Source: Prorocentrum cordatum
Taxonomy: Eukaryota > Sar > Dinophyceae > Prorocentrales > Prorocentraceae
Reading direction: 5' to 3'
DNA: 64,000 nt
NCBI GenBank assembly: GCA_963575745.1
Contig: CAUYUJ010003645.1
Location: forward strand, 2,501-66,500
Under the pieces are notes generated by a model. That model saw nothing but the letters and a program-made list of their open reading frames with translations, ran no database searches and was not told where the DNA came from. Both the position numbers and the translations under genes were made by a program. Positions 33,262-41,781 of the stretch are shown here, one piece after another; positions within the stretch are counted from its first letter, which is position 1; every line of letters starts with the position of its first letter.

Positions 33262-33605
33262 TTCTTTGGGGCTGGGGTTAGTGGTTGGGGTTAGGATTAG
33301 GGGTTTGGGTTAGGGTGAGGACTAGGGGTAGGGGTGGCGGGGGTCGGGCTCCGGAGTCAGGGGGCGGCGTGGCGAAAGGGGGGGAGGGGGGGGGGTTCGG
33401 ACCCCCCCCCCCCTTTTGAAAGGGGAGGAGGGGGGGGGATCCCCCACGACGGATCGGGGAAAGGAGGGGAGGGGGGGGGTGGTCCCGACGACGGATCGGG
33501 AAAGGAGGGTAGGGGGGTAGGGGGTTTCCCGACCACGGATCGGGGAAGGGGGAGGGGGGGGGGAGGGGTCCTACCCCCCCCCCCCTTGGGGAGATCCAGC
33601 GGCGC
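33262..33605 (+). repeat. Degenerate telomere-like stretch and a G-rich tandem block
   Basis: 33268-33325 reads as variants of GGGGTTAGG and GGGTTTGGGTTAGGG. 33360-33600 contains three or four units of CGACGGATCGGG(G)AAAGG followed by runs of 7-12 G. Homopolymer lengths are probably unreliable. Confidence 0.65.
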
Positions 33606-34500
33606 ACCCTCGCTCATAGGGCACATGGGAGTCATCGGGCTCATCGGGCTCATTGGGGACGAGCAGGTGCACAGGCCTCCTCGTGGCCGCTCGTCGGCAA
33701 ACTCATCCTCCCCACCTGTACTCTTCTGTGTCCTCGTTCTGTGTCCTCGGTCTTGTGTTTACGCCAACCCATCCCTAGGTGTCTTCCTTCTTGTGCTCTT
33801 TCATTTGTGTTTGGGAGTGGGGGCAATGGATGAGGTTAACCCCAACCCCTTTATGGGTGCCCCCTCTGGAGCCTCGGGCGGGGTATGGTCGATTGCAACT
33901 GTGGCCAGGTTCTCTTGGATGTGCGCGGGCCGGCCATCCCTTGTGTCGTCTGGAAGGTTTGGGGGCGGGAGTGCGCACCCTCTCCGGGACCATCACGCCG
34001 TGGAGGCGGTTGGGGCTTCGGCCCTTTCCTCCGCGGGGGCGTCAGCTCCGGCTGGGGCGTCAGTGTCAGTCGCGGGTCCCGGGGGGCAGACCGGCGACTC
34101 GTCTGGCCACCGCGCGTCGGTGTTGGTGCCAATTGTGGTTGGTGCCGAGGCGTCTGTGTTGGAAGATGGCCCTACGTTTCCTTCAGGTACGACTCGGTGC
34201 CAGAGACGTGCTGTCAGGATCTAAGCACACAAGCGGATCAAGAAAAAGAAGGCTTCTCGTGCCAAGCAGTGCCGTGCCATGCATAAACTTGCCGTGCTCC
34301 GGCGGGAAGGGCGTCGCCGAAAGGCGCACGCAGCCTGGTTTTTCCAGGGTGGCATTTGGAACACGCGTATGTTGGGGACGGAGCGGGGCAACGAGAGCCT
34401 TGCCATCAATATTGGTGTTGTCCTGTCGCTTCTCAACGGTAGGAAAAAAAGGACTTTGCCTTGGTTTCTGAGGTTAAGTCTACACGTAATGGGGTGAGGG
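33606..34500 (+). CDS. Open + strand region with one in-frame stop, hypothetical
   Basis: One frame is open from the GGGCTCATC repeat (33610) through MDEVNPNPFMGAPSG (ATG 33826) and an Ala/Ser/Gly-rich stretch to TAA at about 34222. It then continues as HKRIKKKKASRAKQCRAMHK...NESLAINIGVVLSLLNG to a possible donor GGTAGG near 34438. The basic segment and its continuation look coding. A small intron (donor CTTCAG|GTACG, acceptor GCTGTCAG) could remove part but not the stop. It may be a 5' exon of the ORF at 35108, or the first ORF of a retroelement. Confidence 0.35.
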
Positions 34501-35107
34501 AGTATGAGGATGGGGGAAAGAGATGGACTTTTATCATTCGGTGTGTGTGTGTGAATGTGTTCGGTACCTTCCCTCTGTTGGTCAACGGTTTCCCGCATCT
34601 GTTTGTGTCTCGTGTGGTTGCACCAATTGTGCCTGGCGGCGATCCTACGTGACGTCGCGGGAGCGGCAGACGGTTGCATTGTTCCGTCATGTGCCAGACC
34701 TGCGCCTACCGACGCAGGCCACGCCGCCCCCGCGCCCTTGCAGCCAGTGCTGTCTTCCGGATTGTGTTATGCGGAAGCCGTGGTTGTGTGTGCGTTCTCA
34801 ATACCGAGTGGTGTCCCCCCTCTTGTGCGCTTCGGTGGTGGTGGTCGGTGTTCCTGCCTCGCCCTCCCTCCCTCCCGTTCCCTTCCGTCCCCTCCCTTCC
34901 CCCTCCCCCTTCCCCTCCTCCCCCTTCCCCCTCTCCCGCTCCCCGCCCCGCCCCGCTCCCTTTCGGACCACCTATCACATCGCGTATGCACGTGATTGTC
35001 CATGGTGCCACACTGCAGTCCCATTTCTTCATTGATCTGTACGTCGCCGCAGCTCCAAGGACCGCGGGCGCGCCTACCCCGCCGCCCCCGGCCGCCCGTT
35101 GGCTGCC
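34501..35107. other. Leader-like sequence with a GT run and a C-rich tract
   Basis: It holds a short (GT)n at 34541-34555 and a C-rich tract at 34860-34970, with moderate-complexity DNA between. Several frames are open for 60-85 codons without a signature. It probably lies 5' to, or between exons of, the unit ending at 36019. Confidence 0.3.
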
Positions 35108-36019
35108 ATGTCGGCCGCCCGCCGCCAGCAGGTGGACCAGACCCTTGCCTCGCACGGCGAGCGGCTCGAGCGCCTGGAGCGCACTACGCAGCGCCACGAG
35201 ACCAGCATCCGCACGGTGCTCCGCAGCACGGCCATGGTGTGTGAGGGCTTCGCCAAGGCTGACCTGTTCTACATGCAGAAGCACGCAGCGAAGCAGTGGG
35301 AGGAGCTTAAAGCAGGGTGGTCGGAGGTCATCTGCGAGGAGGCGGCGGTCCACCTCGGTGTGGCCTGGCCCCTCGACGAGAAACTTGACGGAGCCCCGGA
35401 GTCCGAGACTGCCCGGGCCGTCCGCAGACTCTCGCGTGTCCTCTCGACGCGTGGGCTGGTGACGGGTGTGTGGGACCAGTCGAAGTGGAACGACGATCGT
35501 GGCAATTGGGAGCGGATCGCGGGCACTTTTGTGACCACCCTGCGCTTCGGGACAGAGTCTCTGCTGGTGGAGAGCGCCCTGGCGCCGCTCGACTCCCTGA
35601 TGCGCAGAGCTTCGGGTCTTGTCGTGAACGGGCAGGCCACGCGGAGCCCTGACGACCCTGTGCGCCCACGGGCGTTGTTCTACTCCGAGCGCGGCGAGAA
35701 GGGCGTTAAAGGTGGGAAGAGCGCCAAGGGCGGCAAGGGCGGCAAAGCCGGCAGGGGCGGCAAAGGGAAGGGCAAGGCCAAGGCCAAAAAGGGCGGAAAG
35801 GGCGGCCCAGGCGGCAAGGGGGGCGTGGTGCAGGCGCTGGGTGGGCCCAGGCCCACCGGCCGCGTGCTCGCCCGCCGAGCTACGGCCGCGCCTGCGGCCG
35901 ACGCGGGGGCTGCTGCGGGCGGGGCCCGGGCGGACGCGGCTGCCCCGGCGGCGCCGGACGCGGCTGCCGCGGCGGCTGCGCCGGCGGCGGTGGCGCCAGC
36001 GGGGGGCGCCCCCCGCTGA
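35108..36019 (+). CDS. Coiled-coil protein with a Gly/Lys-rich and Ala-rich tail, hypothetical
   Basis: ATG 35108 (MSAARRQQVDQTLASHGERL) opens a 303-codon frame ending at TGA 36017. Residues about 5-60 are heptad-like and charged, about 60-190 form a compact mixed region (for example VWDQSKWNDDRGNWERIAGT), about 197-235 are (G-G-K)n, and the last 60 are Ala/Pro-rich. Third codon positions are strongly G/C. No in-frame intron is needed. A basic Gly/Lys region suggests nucleic-acid binding, as in first ORFs of non-LTR elements, but a host gene is equally possible. The 92-bp hairpin repeats just downstream would fall in its 3' UTR. Confidence 0.6.
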   Translation: MSAARRQQVDQTLASHGERLERLERTTQRHETSIRTVLRSTAMVCEGFAKADLFYMQKHAAKQWEELKAGWSEVICEEAAVHLGVAWPLDEKLDGAPESETARAVRRLSRVLSTRGLVTGVWDQSKWNDDRGNWERIAGTFVTTLRFGTESLLVESALAPLDSLMRRASGLVVNGQATRSPDDPVRPRALFYSERGEKGVKGGKSAKGGKGGKAGRGGKGKGKAKAKKGGKGGPGGKGGVVQALGGPRPTGRVLARRATAAPAADAGAAAGGARADAAAPAAPDAAAAAAAPAAVAPAGGAPR

Positions 36020-36049
36020 GCGCCCACAAGCCCTTGGACAGCGCATGAG

Positions 36050-36345
36050 AGTTCAAAGGGTGCATGAGAGTTGCGTATGTCGTGCCATAGCCGTCCATGG
36101 ATACAGTTCCGCGAGTTAATTCGCATGGACACTGCGGGCTACGACCCAGACTCGTATGACTTGTATTATTTGCGTGACCGGGCCGTCCATGGATACAGCG
36201 CTGCTTCATAATTGGCATGGACACCGGGGGCTACGCTGCCGACTTGTATGACTTGTATTAATTGCATGACCGGGCCGTCCATGGATACAGCGCTGCTTTA
36301 TAATTGGCATGGACACCGGGGGCTTCGCGGCCGACTAGTATGTTT
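36050..36345 (+). repeat. 92-bp tandem repeat with an internal inverted repeat
   Basis: CCGTCCATGGATACAG recurs at 36091, 36183 and 36275, a 92-bp period. Each unit has GTCCATG and CATGGAC about 25 bp apart, forming a potential stem-loop. The array begins about 70 bp after the stop codon of the ORF ending at 36019. Confidence 0.8.
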
Positions 36346-36469
36346 TTTTGTTGAACTTCGCCGTGGGAGCTTTGGGGTAATAAGAATGGGAACCGAGACC
36401 CCGTCCTCCAGGATGTCCTTCCAGTCGCCGTCGTTTTTGTCGGACTCGGCTCGTTTATGCTTCCATGCT

Positions 36470-36900
36470 CAAAGTGTGTGTGTGTGTGTGTGTGTGTGCG
36501 TGTGTGTGTGTGTGTGCGTGTGTGTGTGTGTGTGCATGTGTGTGTGTGTGTGTGTTGGGTGGTTGGTGTCCCTGGTTTGGTGCCCTCAGGTCTGGACCCC
36601 TTCCCTTCCCCCCCCCTCCCCCCCTCATCCTCCATCGCCTTCTACTTGATCCTAGGAGGCTGCCGGGTTCATCGTGAAGGCCCGGGAGTCGCACGCGGCT
36701 TTCATCCTGGAGGCGGAGGCGGAGGCGGAGGCTGGCTCATTGGGCTCATTGGGCGCATGAGGCTCAGAGGGCTCACAGGGCTCATAGGGCTCAGAGGGCC
36801 CAGGGGGCTCATAGAATTCATAGGGTTCAGAGGGCCCATAGGGCTCATAAGGCTCAGAGGGTTCAGAGGGCTAATTTGTTATGCGCTGTTGAGGCCAGCC
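36470..36900 (+). repeat. GT microsatellite and GGGCTCATAGGGC minisatellite
   Basis: (GT)n with GC breaks at 36474-36555, then C-rich sequence, then GGGCTCAGAGGGCTCATAGGG-type units at 36730-36875. The second array is the fourth appearance of the 9-bp family in this window (also 29.3, 30.0 and 33.6 kb). Confidence 0.85.
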
Positions 36901-37722
36901 GCGAATCCAACGCGCTCGAGCGGGCAGCTTCCGCTTCGCATCGCCGTCGCGATGGCACGCGGAGCGGCAAGCCAGGGCAGCAGTCGAAAGCTAAACCGCG
37001 AAGCGTTTTCCAAGTCCATCCGAGGCACCCGGCAGCCTGAAGGCAGGATGCTGCGGGAGGAAGTGCCCAGGCGCCACAAACGTTGGACGGGGGGGAATTC
37101 AATTGCACACTGCCGTAACAGCGCCGGTTCGACGACCAAGTGTTCGATCACCCTAATTGCGAACGATTCGTCAGGGTCTCAAAAATATACACCACCACCC
37201 CCATTCCCTCTTACCATATCCATCCCCTCTCTCCCCCCTCTTCATCCTCCCCCCCCCCGCCGCGTGACCGTCCAGACTGTTGCGGCGGTTGCCCACTTCT
37301 AGTTGGTACGACTTGCGGGCCGCAATTCGTGACATCTTCGTTGCGCGCCCCCGCTTTGTTTTATTGGCTGTAGTGCGAACGGATGGTGTTAACAAATCGT
37401 CCAACAAAAAAGGAGACAGAGGGTGACGGAAGTGGTGGTGGTGTAAGTTTTTTGGCCCTGGACGGAGTGTCAAGGCCGCCGCGGCGCAGGCGAAGGCGTC
37501 CGCGCGAGCCGCGTGGACCGCGCTGCCGCCTTGGCGGCCGCGGCCGCCCTGCGCCGGGACTTCTGGGCCTCGGCGTCCCGCTGGCTCTCTGTCGCAGGCC
37601 ACGCACAGCGTCCCGTGCCGCTCTGGGCACGCGGTTTTTCGTCATGTTGCAGGTGTCCATGCACCGCCGGAAGCTGCGCTGCTCCGCCGCCACGTCGGCG
37701 GCCCCCCGAGTCTTTGGCTTAA
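36901..37722 (-). other. Complex sequence with a possible minus-strand exon
   Basis: On the minus strand, ADVAAEQRSFRRCMDTCNMT... (about 37705-37610) and ATESQRDAEAQKSRRRAAAA... (about 37600-37480) look coding but lie in different frames. Their style resembles the minus-strand repeat at 37879-38084. The rest of the interval, including the minus ORFs near 36863-37150, shows no signature. Confidence 0.3.
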
Positions 37723-37878
37723 GTCGGGCCCGTCCCTCTACAGGAAGAATATTCAAGCATAGTTCAAACATAGTCTGGGGACGTTATTATTCTTATTGGT
37801 ATGTTTACCATGTTGGTATATTTTTTGAATATTTTTGAATTTTCGTCGAAAATCCCCCTGTAGGGGGACACGCCCGAC
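37723..37878 (-). mobile_element. Short inverted-repeat element, copy 1
   Basis: It begins GTCGGGCCCGTCCCTCTACAGG and ends CCTGTAGGGGGACACGCCCGAC, which are inverted repeats over about 27 bp, and is 156 bp long. The interior is AT-rich (GAATATTCAAGCATAG... TTTTGAATTTTCG). A second copy lies at 38085-38235 in the same orientation. No target-site duplication is evident. Like other MITE-type elements, it codes for nothing. Confidence 0.75.
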
Positions 37879-38084
37879 TGAATCCCTGGCTGCCCTCACT
37901 CGCGCCGCCTCCCTTGCGGAGGCTTGGTGCGCTCCTGCCACGGGGTCCTCATACTGCACATTGTTTGGTGCTCCACTCGCAGCGCGTCCCTGGCGACGGC
38001 CCTGTGCGCTCTCGACACGGCATCCTCGTGCTGCATTGTTTGGTGCTCCGCGTCGAGGACGACCTGGTCGCGGGCTAGCTTTCA
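37879..38084 (-). CDS. Candidate exon with a tandem 25-codon repeat, between two inverted-repeat elements
   Basis: On the minus strand the first half reads LARDQVVLDAEHQTMQHEDA...VARDALRVEHQTM. The second half repeats the pattern (EHQTM...YEDPVAGAHQASAREAARVR) in another frame because of two extra bases after the second ACAATG. The repeat looks alpha-helical. A TGA just before AAGCTAGCC and the element ends suggest exon edges. Donor and acceptor phases could not be reconciled with the upstream candidate exon at 38236-38308. It may be a relic. Confidence 0.35.
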
Positions 38085-38235
38085 GTCGGGCCTGTCCCTC
38101 TGCAGGGGGAATATTCAAGAATAGTCGAAAATAATCAGGGAACAATTGTACGACTATGTTTGACCATTTTTGGTGTATTGCTTGACTCGTTTGAACTTTT
38201 CGTCCAAAATCCCCCTGTGGGGGGACAGGCCCGAC
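38085..38235 (-). mobile_element. Short inverted-repeat element, copy 2
   Basis: It begins GTCGGGCCTGTCCCTCTGCAGG and ends CCCCTGTGGGGGGACAGGCCCGAC, and is 151 bp long. The termini match each other and those of copy 1, while the interiors differ more. The spacing from copy 1 is 206 bp and the orientation is the same. Confidence 0.75.
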
Positions 38236-38308
38236 CTAAGGATAGCTCCGTAGCCAAGTTTGCTTGCCGATCTCTTCCTGGAAGCCGCTCGTGCCAGAGC
38301 TCTTCCTC
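38236..38308 (-). CDS. Candidate minus-strand exon
   Basis: It follows a good acceptor (GGCTATGCAG) and reads EEELWHERLPGRDRQANLAT up to the inverted-repeat element at 38235. The composition is ordinary. Upstream in the same frame is a TGA, consistent with an exon start. It would belong with 37879-38084, but the phase at the element junction does not fit a simple GT-AG removal. Confidence 0.25.
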
Positions 38309-38639
38309 CTGCATAGCCAGAGTACGTCAACATCCGCTGGTTCCAGGGTCGCGCCCTGGAACCCCGATGGACGCTGGATGTGGATGCGGATATCCACATC
38401 CACCGCACCCCGAGGCCTTTGGGCACAATCCCGAAGACGTGGATGTGGATACTTCCCGGCAGCGAACTTCCTGGGTCGACCATCTTGCGACGACAGCCGT
38501 ACCCTCACGCGGAGGGATCGGGGAGCGGCAACGGCACCCGACGGGGCCGCGGCCGCGGCGGACGCGGGGCGCCGCTTGAGTTTGGCAATGCCTGTGGCCC
38601 GACAGGGATGCCGCCGTTGGGCGACACTTGCGAATAGGA

Positions 38640-38785
38640 TGGTGGTGATGAGGAGGAGGACGAGGAGGACAACGGGGAGCAGTCAGAGGAGGAGGAGGAG
38701 GATGGCGAGGATGAAGATAAGGAGGATGGGGGGAGGAAGGAAGCACCGACTCGCAAGGTTCATTGGGCTCATGTGGCCCATGGGG
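38640..38785 (+). repeat. GGA-rich tract
   Basis: GATGAGGAGGAGGACGAGG-type triplets at 38645-38735, followed by a short GGGCTCATGTGGCCC unit. Preceding sequence (38309-38640) holds overlapping short frames on both strands, with nothing I can support. Confidence 0.6.
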
Positions 38786-39490
38786 CCATGGGGCATCGTC
38801 TGACACACTGACACATGGGCTTCTGTCCGTCCTCCGTTTTCCTCCCCGTCAGCCGACCCCCAACAATTTCTGGGTCCCCAGAAAACCATTTAGTAGGAAA
38901 ATGGTTTTCCAGAAGCTCGGACCCTATCCACCTCTTGGGCCGTCTTGGGGCTGTCTTGGGGCCTCGTGGCCGTCTGGGGGGTCTCTTGAGGCCATCGTGT
39001 GGTTGTCTTGGGCTGTCCAAGAGTCATCTTAGGCCGTCATCTTGAGGCCCTCTTGGGTCTATCCTGGGCCGTCCAGGGGCCTTGTGGGGCCGTCTTGAGG
39101 CCTTGGAGACCTATTGGGCTATCTTGTGGCCCTCGTGGGTCCATCTTGGAGGCTTCTTGGGCCATCTTGAGCCGACGGAAGCCCCAACAGGCGAACATAC
39201 GAGACACCGATCAACATCGTAGGACAATCAATGATTTGTGCCTCCTCGCGCCCTGCTGGACGTTCTCTTGGAGCCCCCTTGGACCGTCTAGAGAGGCCCT
39301 TCGGCAGTCCCGAGGCCATCTTGGGTAGTCTTGGGGACATCCTGGGCCGTCTTGGACGCATGTCGGGCTATCTTGGCGACCCTTCGGCAGTCCCGAGGCC
39401 ATCTTGGGCAGTCTTGGGGCCATCCTGGGCCGTCTTGTGCGCATGGCGGGCCATCTTGGCGACCCTGTGGCCTGCCTGGATGGTTTTGGA
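38786..39490 (+). repeat. CTTGGGG minisatellite with a conserved segment, copy 2 (inverted)
   Basis: 38790-38935 is the reverse complement of the conserved tail at 21.72-21.87 kb (GACACATGGGCTTCTGTCCGTCC ... CCATTTTCCTACT on this strand). It is followed by a CTTGGGGCCGTCTTGGG array to about 39480. A partial third copy of the tail (GACGGAAGCCCCAACAGGCG) lies inside the array at about 39175. Confidence 0.7.
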
Positions 39491-39650
39491 AGCCGTCCTG
39501 GACGCTTTGGAGAGCGCTGGGGAGGCATCGAAGCATCCAGAGAGGGCGGGCACGCCGCCTGATGTGGTGAGGGGAGGGAGGTCCCACCACAGAAACCCTG
39601 CCGGACAGCACTTGACACTCTACCACGCCTCAGCGTGCCAGGGGGCACAG

Positions 39651-41158
39651 TGGCGGATTCAGGAGGTGGCAGAAGAGGCTGGGATACGCCTGCCTGGCGA
39701 TGCGAACAAGAATATTAATCGGCGCCCGACCACGCTTGTTCCCCAGGCATCTCCAGCCGGAGGCCGATCCACAAGATTTGCCAATGGCCCAGCCACCGTC
39801 ATCGAAGGCGATGGCATGAGGCGCGCCTCGCTCGCCACTACGTCCGCATTCTCGTTCGACAACGTGGGCGGCGGGGACGGAGGCCGAAACGTGGCCTCCT
39901 CCAGGCGGAAGTCCGTGCGCGAGATGCGTGCCTTGCCTACGCCGACGTCGCCGGTGCGGTCCAGGGGGCCTTCGAAGGAGGCGGTGCAGGCTGCGGAGGA
40001 AGAGGCGAACTCGGCGCCCACCCTCAGCGAGGTGTGGGAGTTCTTGGAGGTCTTCCGCGCCCGCGAGGGGTTTACGAGGGTGGAGTGCGACGAAATCGAG
40101 GCGGTCTTCGGCCAGTACCTGGCTTCGTCGGACGCGAACGGAGAGATCAGCACGCTGGATGCCGGCAGGGCGCTGCAGTGGCTCGGGCACGAGTCGCCGT
40201 ACGAGGTTCTCCAGCAGCTCGTCAGCCAGGTGGACATCGATGGTTCAGGCCGCCTGTCCCTTCGCGAGTTCAAGAAGCTGGTGCGGAAGCACCGGGAGCG
40301 ACAGTTCAAGCAGGTCCGCTCCGTGCTGGAAGAGGCTGGGATCAATGCCGACCAGAGCCTCGTATCCACACAGGATTGGAAGGCGGCCAGCATGGCCATG
40401 TCTAGGGGCATCTCACCCGCGCACACGGGTGACCCGCACAACCCGCGCACAGGGCAGCTGCTCAGCGGAAGGGCGTCCAAGCGTTCGGTGGGTTCGGGCG
40501 CCTCGAACCAGGACGTCGTCGAAGCGATGCGGACCTTTGGGACTCCCAAGGGTCTGCAAAGGACGAGCTTCGTCTCTTCGCTGGGGGGGAAGGATGCGAC
40601 GTCGCACTCGAATCTCCGCCTCAGGTTCAGGGATCATGATGACGACGGGGATGGCAAGCTGACTACGGAGCAGCTCTACAGCTTGTGCTTGTCGGAATAC
40701 GCAGACGTGCACGACCCCGCCCTGAGCGTCGAGATGAAGAAGCTGTTGGATGAGGCCGTTCTGGAGGCGTCAGACGGCTTCACCTTCAAAGATGTGCAGC
40801 GAGTGATGCAGCGATTCTACGACTGGAAGTTGAAGATGAAATTGATCAAGGAGCAGCAGGTTGTGGAGGGGTGCAGCTTCACCTTGACCCAGGTCCGCGG
40901 TTTCCGCGAGGTCTTCAATGCCATCGACACTGAGGCCAACGGTTTCATCAGCTTCGACGCCTTTGGGAGCATGCTGACACGCATCTCACCGATGAACAAT
41001 AGGCTAGCGAAGCAGCTGGCCGAGGTTTGGGTCCGAATGCTCCCCCCCAGCCAAGTTCGTGAGGGCGCTGATTTTCCAGACTTCCTGCGCCTCATGGAAC
41101 ATCTGCTCGAGGAGAATTTCGCAGACATCAAAGGCAAAACTGCTCATTACGGCTTAAC
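39651..41158 (+). CDS. EF-hand protein, C-terminal block (four EF-hand-like units)
   Basis: It opens at phase 0 after CACAG with WRIQEVAEEAGIRLP. After a Ser/Arg/Pro-rich linker come EF-hand-like units: SSDANGEISTLD (degenerate), the canonical loop DIDGSGRLSLRE (40233-40268), DDDGDGKLTTEQ (near 40635), and DTEANGFISFDA (near 40927). Helices such as WEFLEVFRAREGFTRVECDE match the style of the block at 17.6-20.3 kb, so the two are homologous repeats of one architecture. The frame stops at TAA 41160, but AAC|GTAAGC at 41158/41159 is a strong donor overlapping the stop codon, so the exon may continue elsewhere. A calcium-binding role is inferred from the loops; the partner is unknown. Confidence 0.8.
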
Positions 41159-41515
41159 GTAAGCGGTACTCATCGGCGAGAGAGTCGAGATTGAGTGCAT
41201 TGTGAGGCGAGGCGCGTAGGGTCTGTGACCTGCAGGTGCTGTACGTGCGCGATTTGACAGCCTGAGGCAGACGTCTGAGCAATTCAACTCACAGATGAAC
41301 ATCTGCGCTCGAGCTTGACAAGCCCGACGATCTCGAGGTTAAGCGGGCTGAGACCTCCTGTCACCGAAGACGCGACGAGCATCCGTGAGCAGCTGCTGCG
41401 GCTGCTGCTGCTGCTGCTGCACGGGGCCCTCGCCAGACCAAGGTCTGATTTCAGTGCCCGCACTGGCGTGCCGTGCCGCTCGGCGGTGCACATTCGGGAC
41501 AAGATGTTCCAACGT
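41159..41515. other. Region after the EF-hand block
   Basis: It starts with the candidate donor. A stretch at 41294-41338 is bounded by splice-like signals on both strands (CTCACAG|...|GTTAAG on +; ...|GTGAGT on -), so an exon is possible on either. A short CTG run lies at 41396-41420. Nothing firm. Confidence 0.3.
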
Positions 41516-41781
41516 GTTCGCATGTGTTTTTTTTTCAGTCGGCTCCATTCATCGAAGAAGGAAAAATGGCATACACATAAACTGTTGGCGCTCCGCGCGG
41601 ATTTCTTGGATCTGCGCTTGGGCCCCGTCCGGCGCCGCCCCTGGCGCGCTCCGCGCGCCAGGGAGGGGGGTCCAGCGCAGATCCAAGAAATCCGCGAGGA
41701 GCGCCAACAGTTTATGGTTATGCCGTTGTTTCTTATTCCAAGGTATTCGCATATGCTGTTGGCAGTCGTCTCCATTCAACG
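41516..41781. repeat. Long foldback (inverted repeat) flanked by direct repeats
   Basis: The left arm at 41576-41617 and the right arm at 41675-41716 are complementary at 41 of 42 positions, and weaker pairing extends outward about 25 bp. Between them is a second hairpin (CCCTGGCGCG / CGCGCCAGGG near 41638-41662). Outside the arms, TTCGCATGTG...CAGTCGGCTCCATTCATCGA (41518-41555) and TTCGCATATG...CAGTCGTCTCCATTCAACGA (41746-41781) are direct repeats. It codes for nothing obvious. It could be a foldback transposon or a hairpin RNA source. Confidence 0.8.

Larger units (their letters stand above)
20287..39650 (+). other. Possible 19.4-kb intron of the EF-hand gene
   Basis: Block 1 ends ...YVADLD at phase 0. 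Block 2 starts at phase 0 after CACAG (39650) with WRIQEVAEEAGI. Across related EF-hand units a 'DLD-V-I-x-E' turn followed by a helix is what I would expect, so the join is sensible. The interval contains satellites, transposon pieces and other ORFs on both strands. The alternative is two separate paralogous genes, with block 1's last exon and block 2's first exon undetected. Confidence 0.4.

Noticed and set aside
41294-41338. Exon between the EF-hand block and the foldback
   Set aside because: Splice-like signals exist on both strands, and joining it to the donor at 41158 gives an immediate stop.
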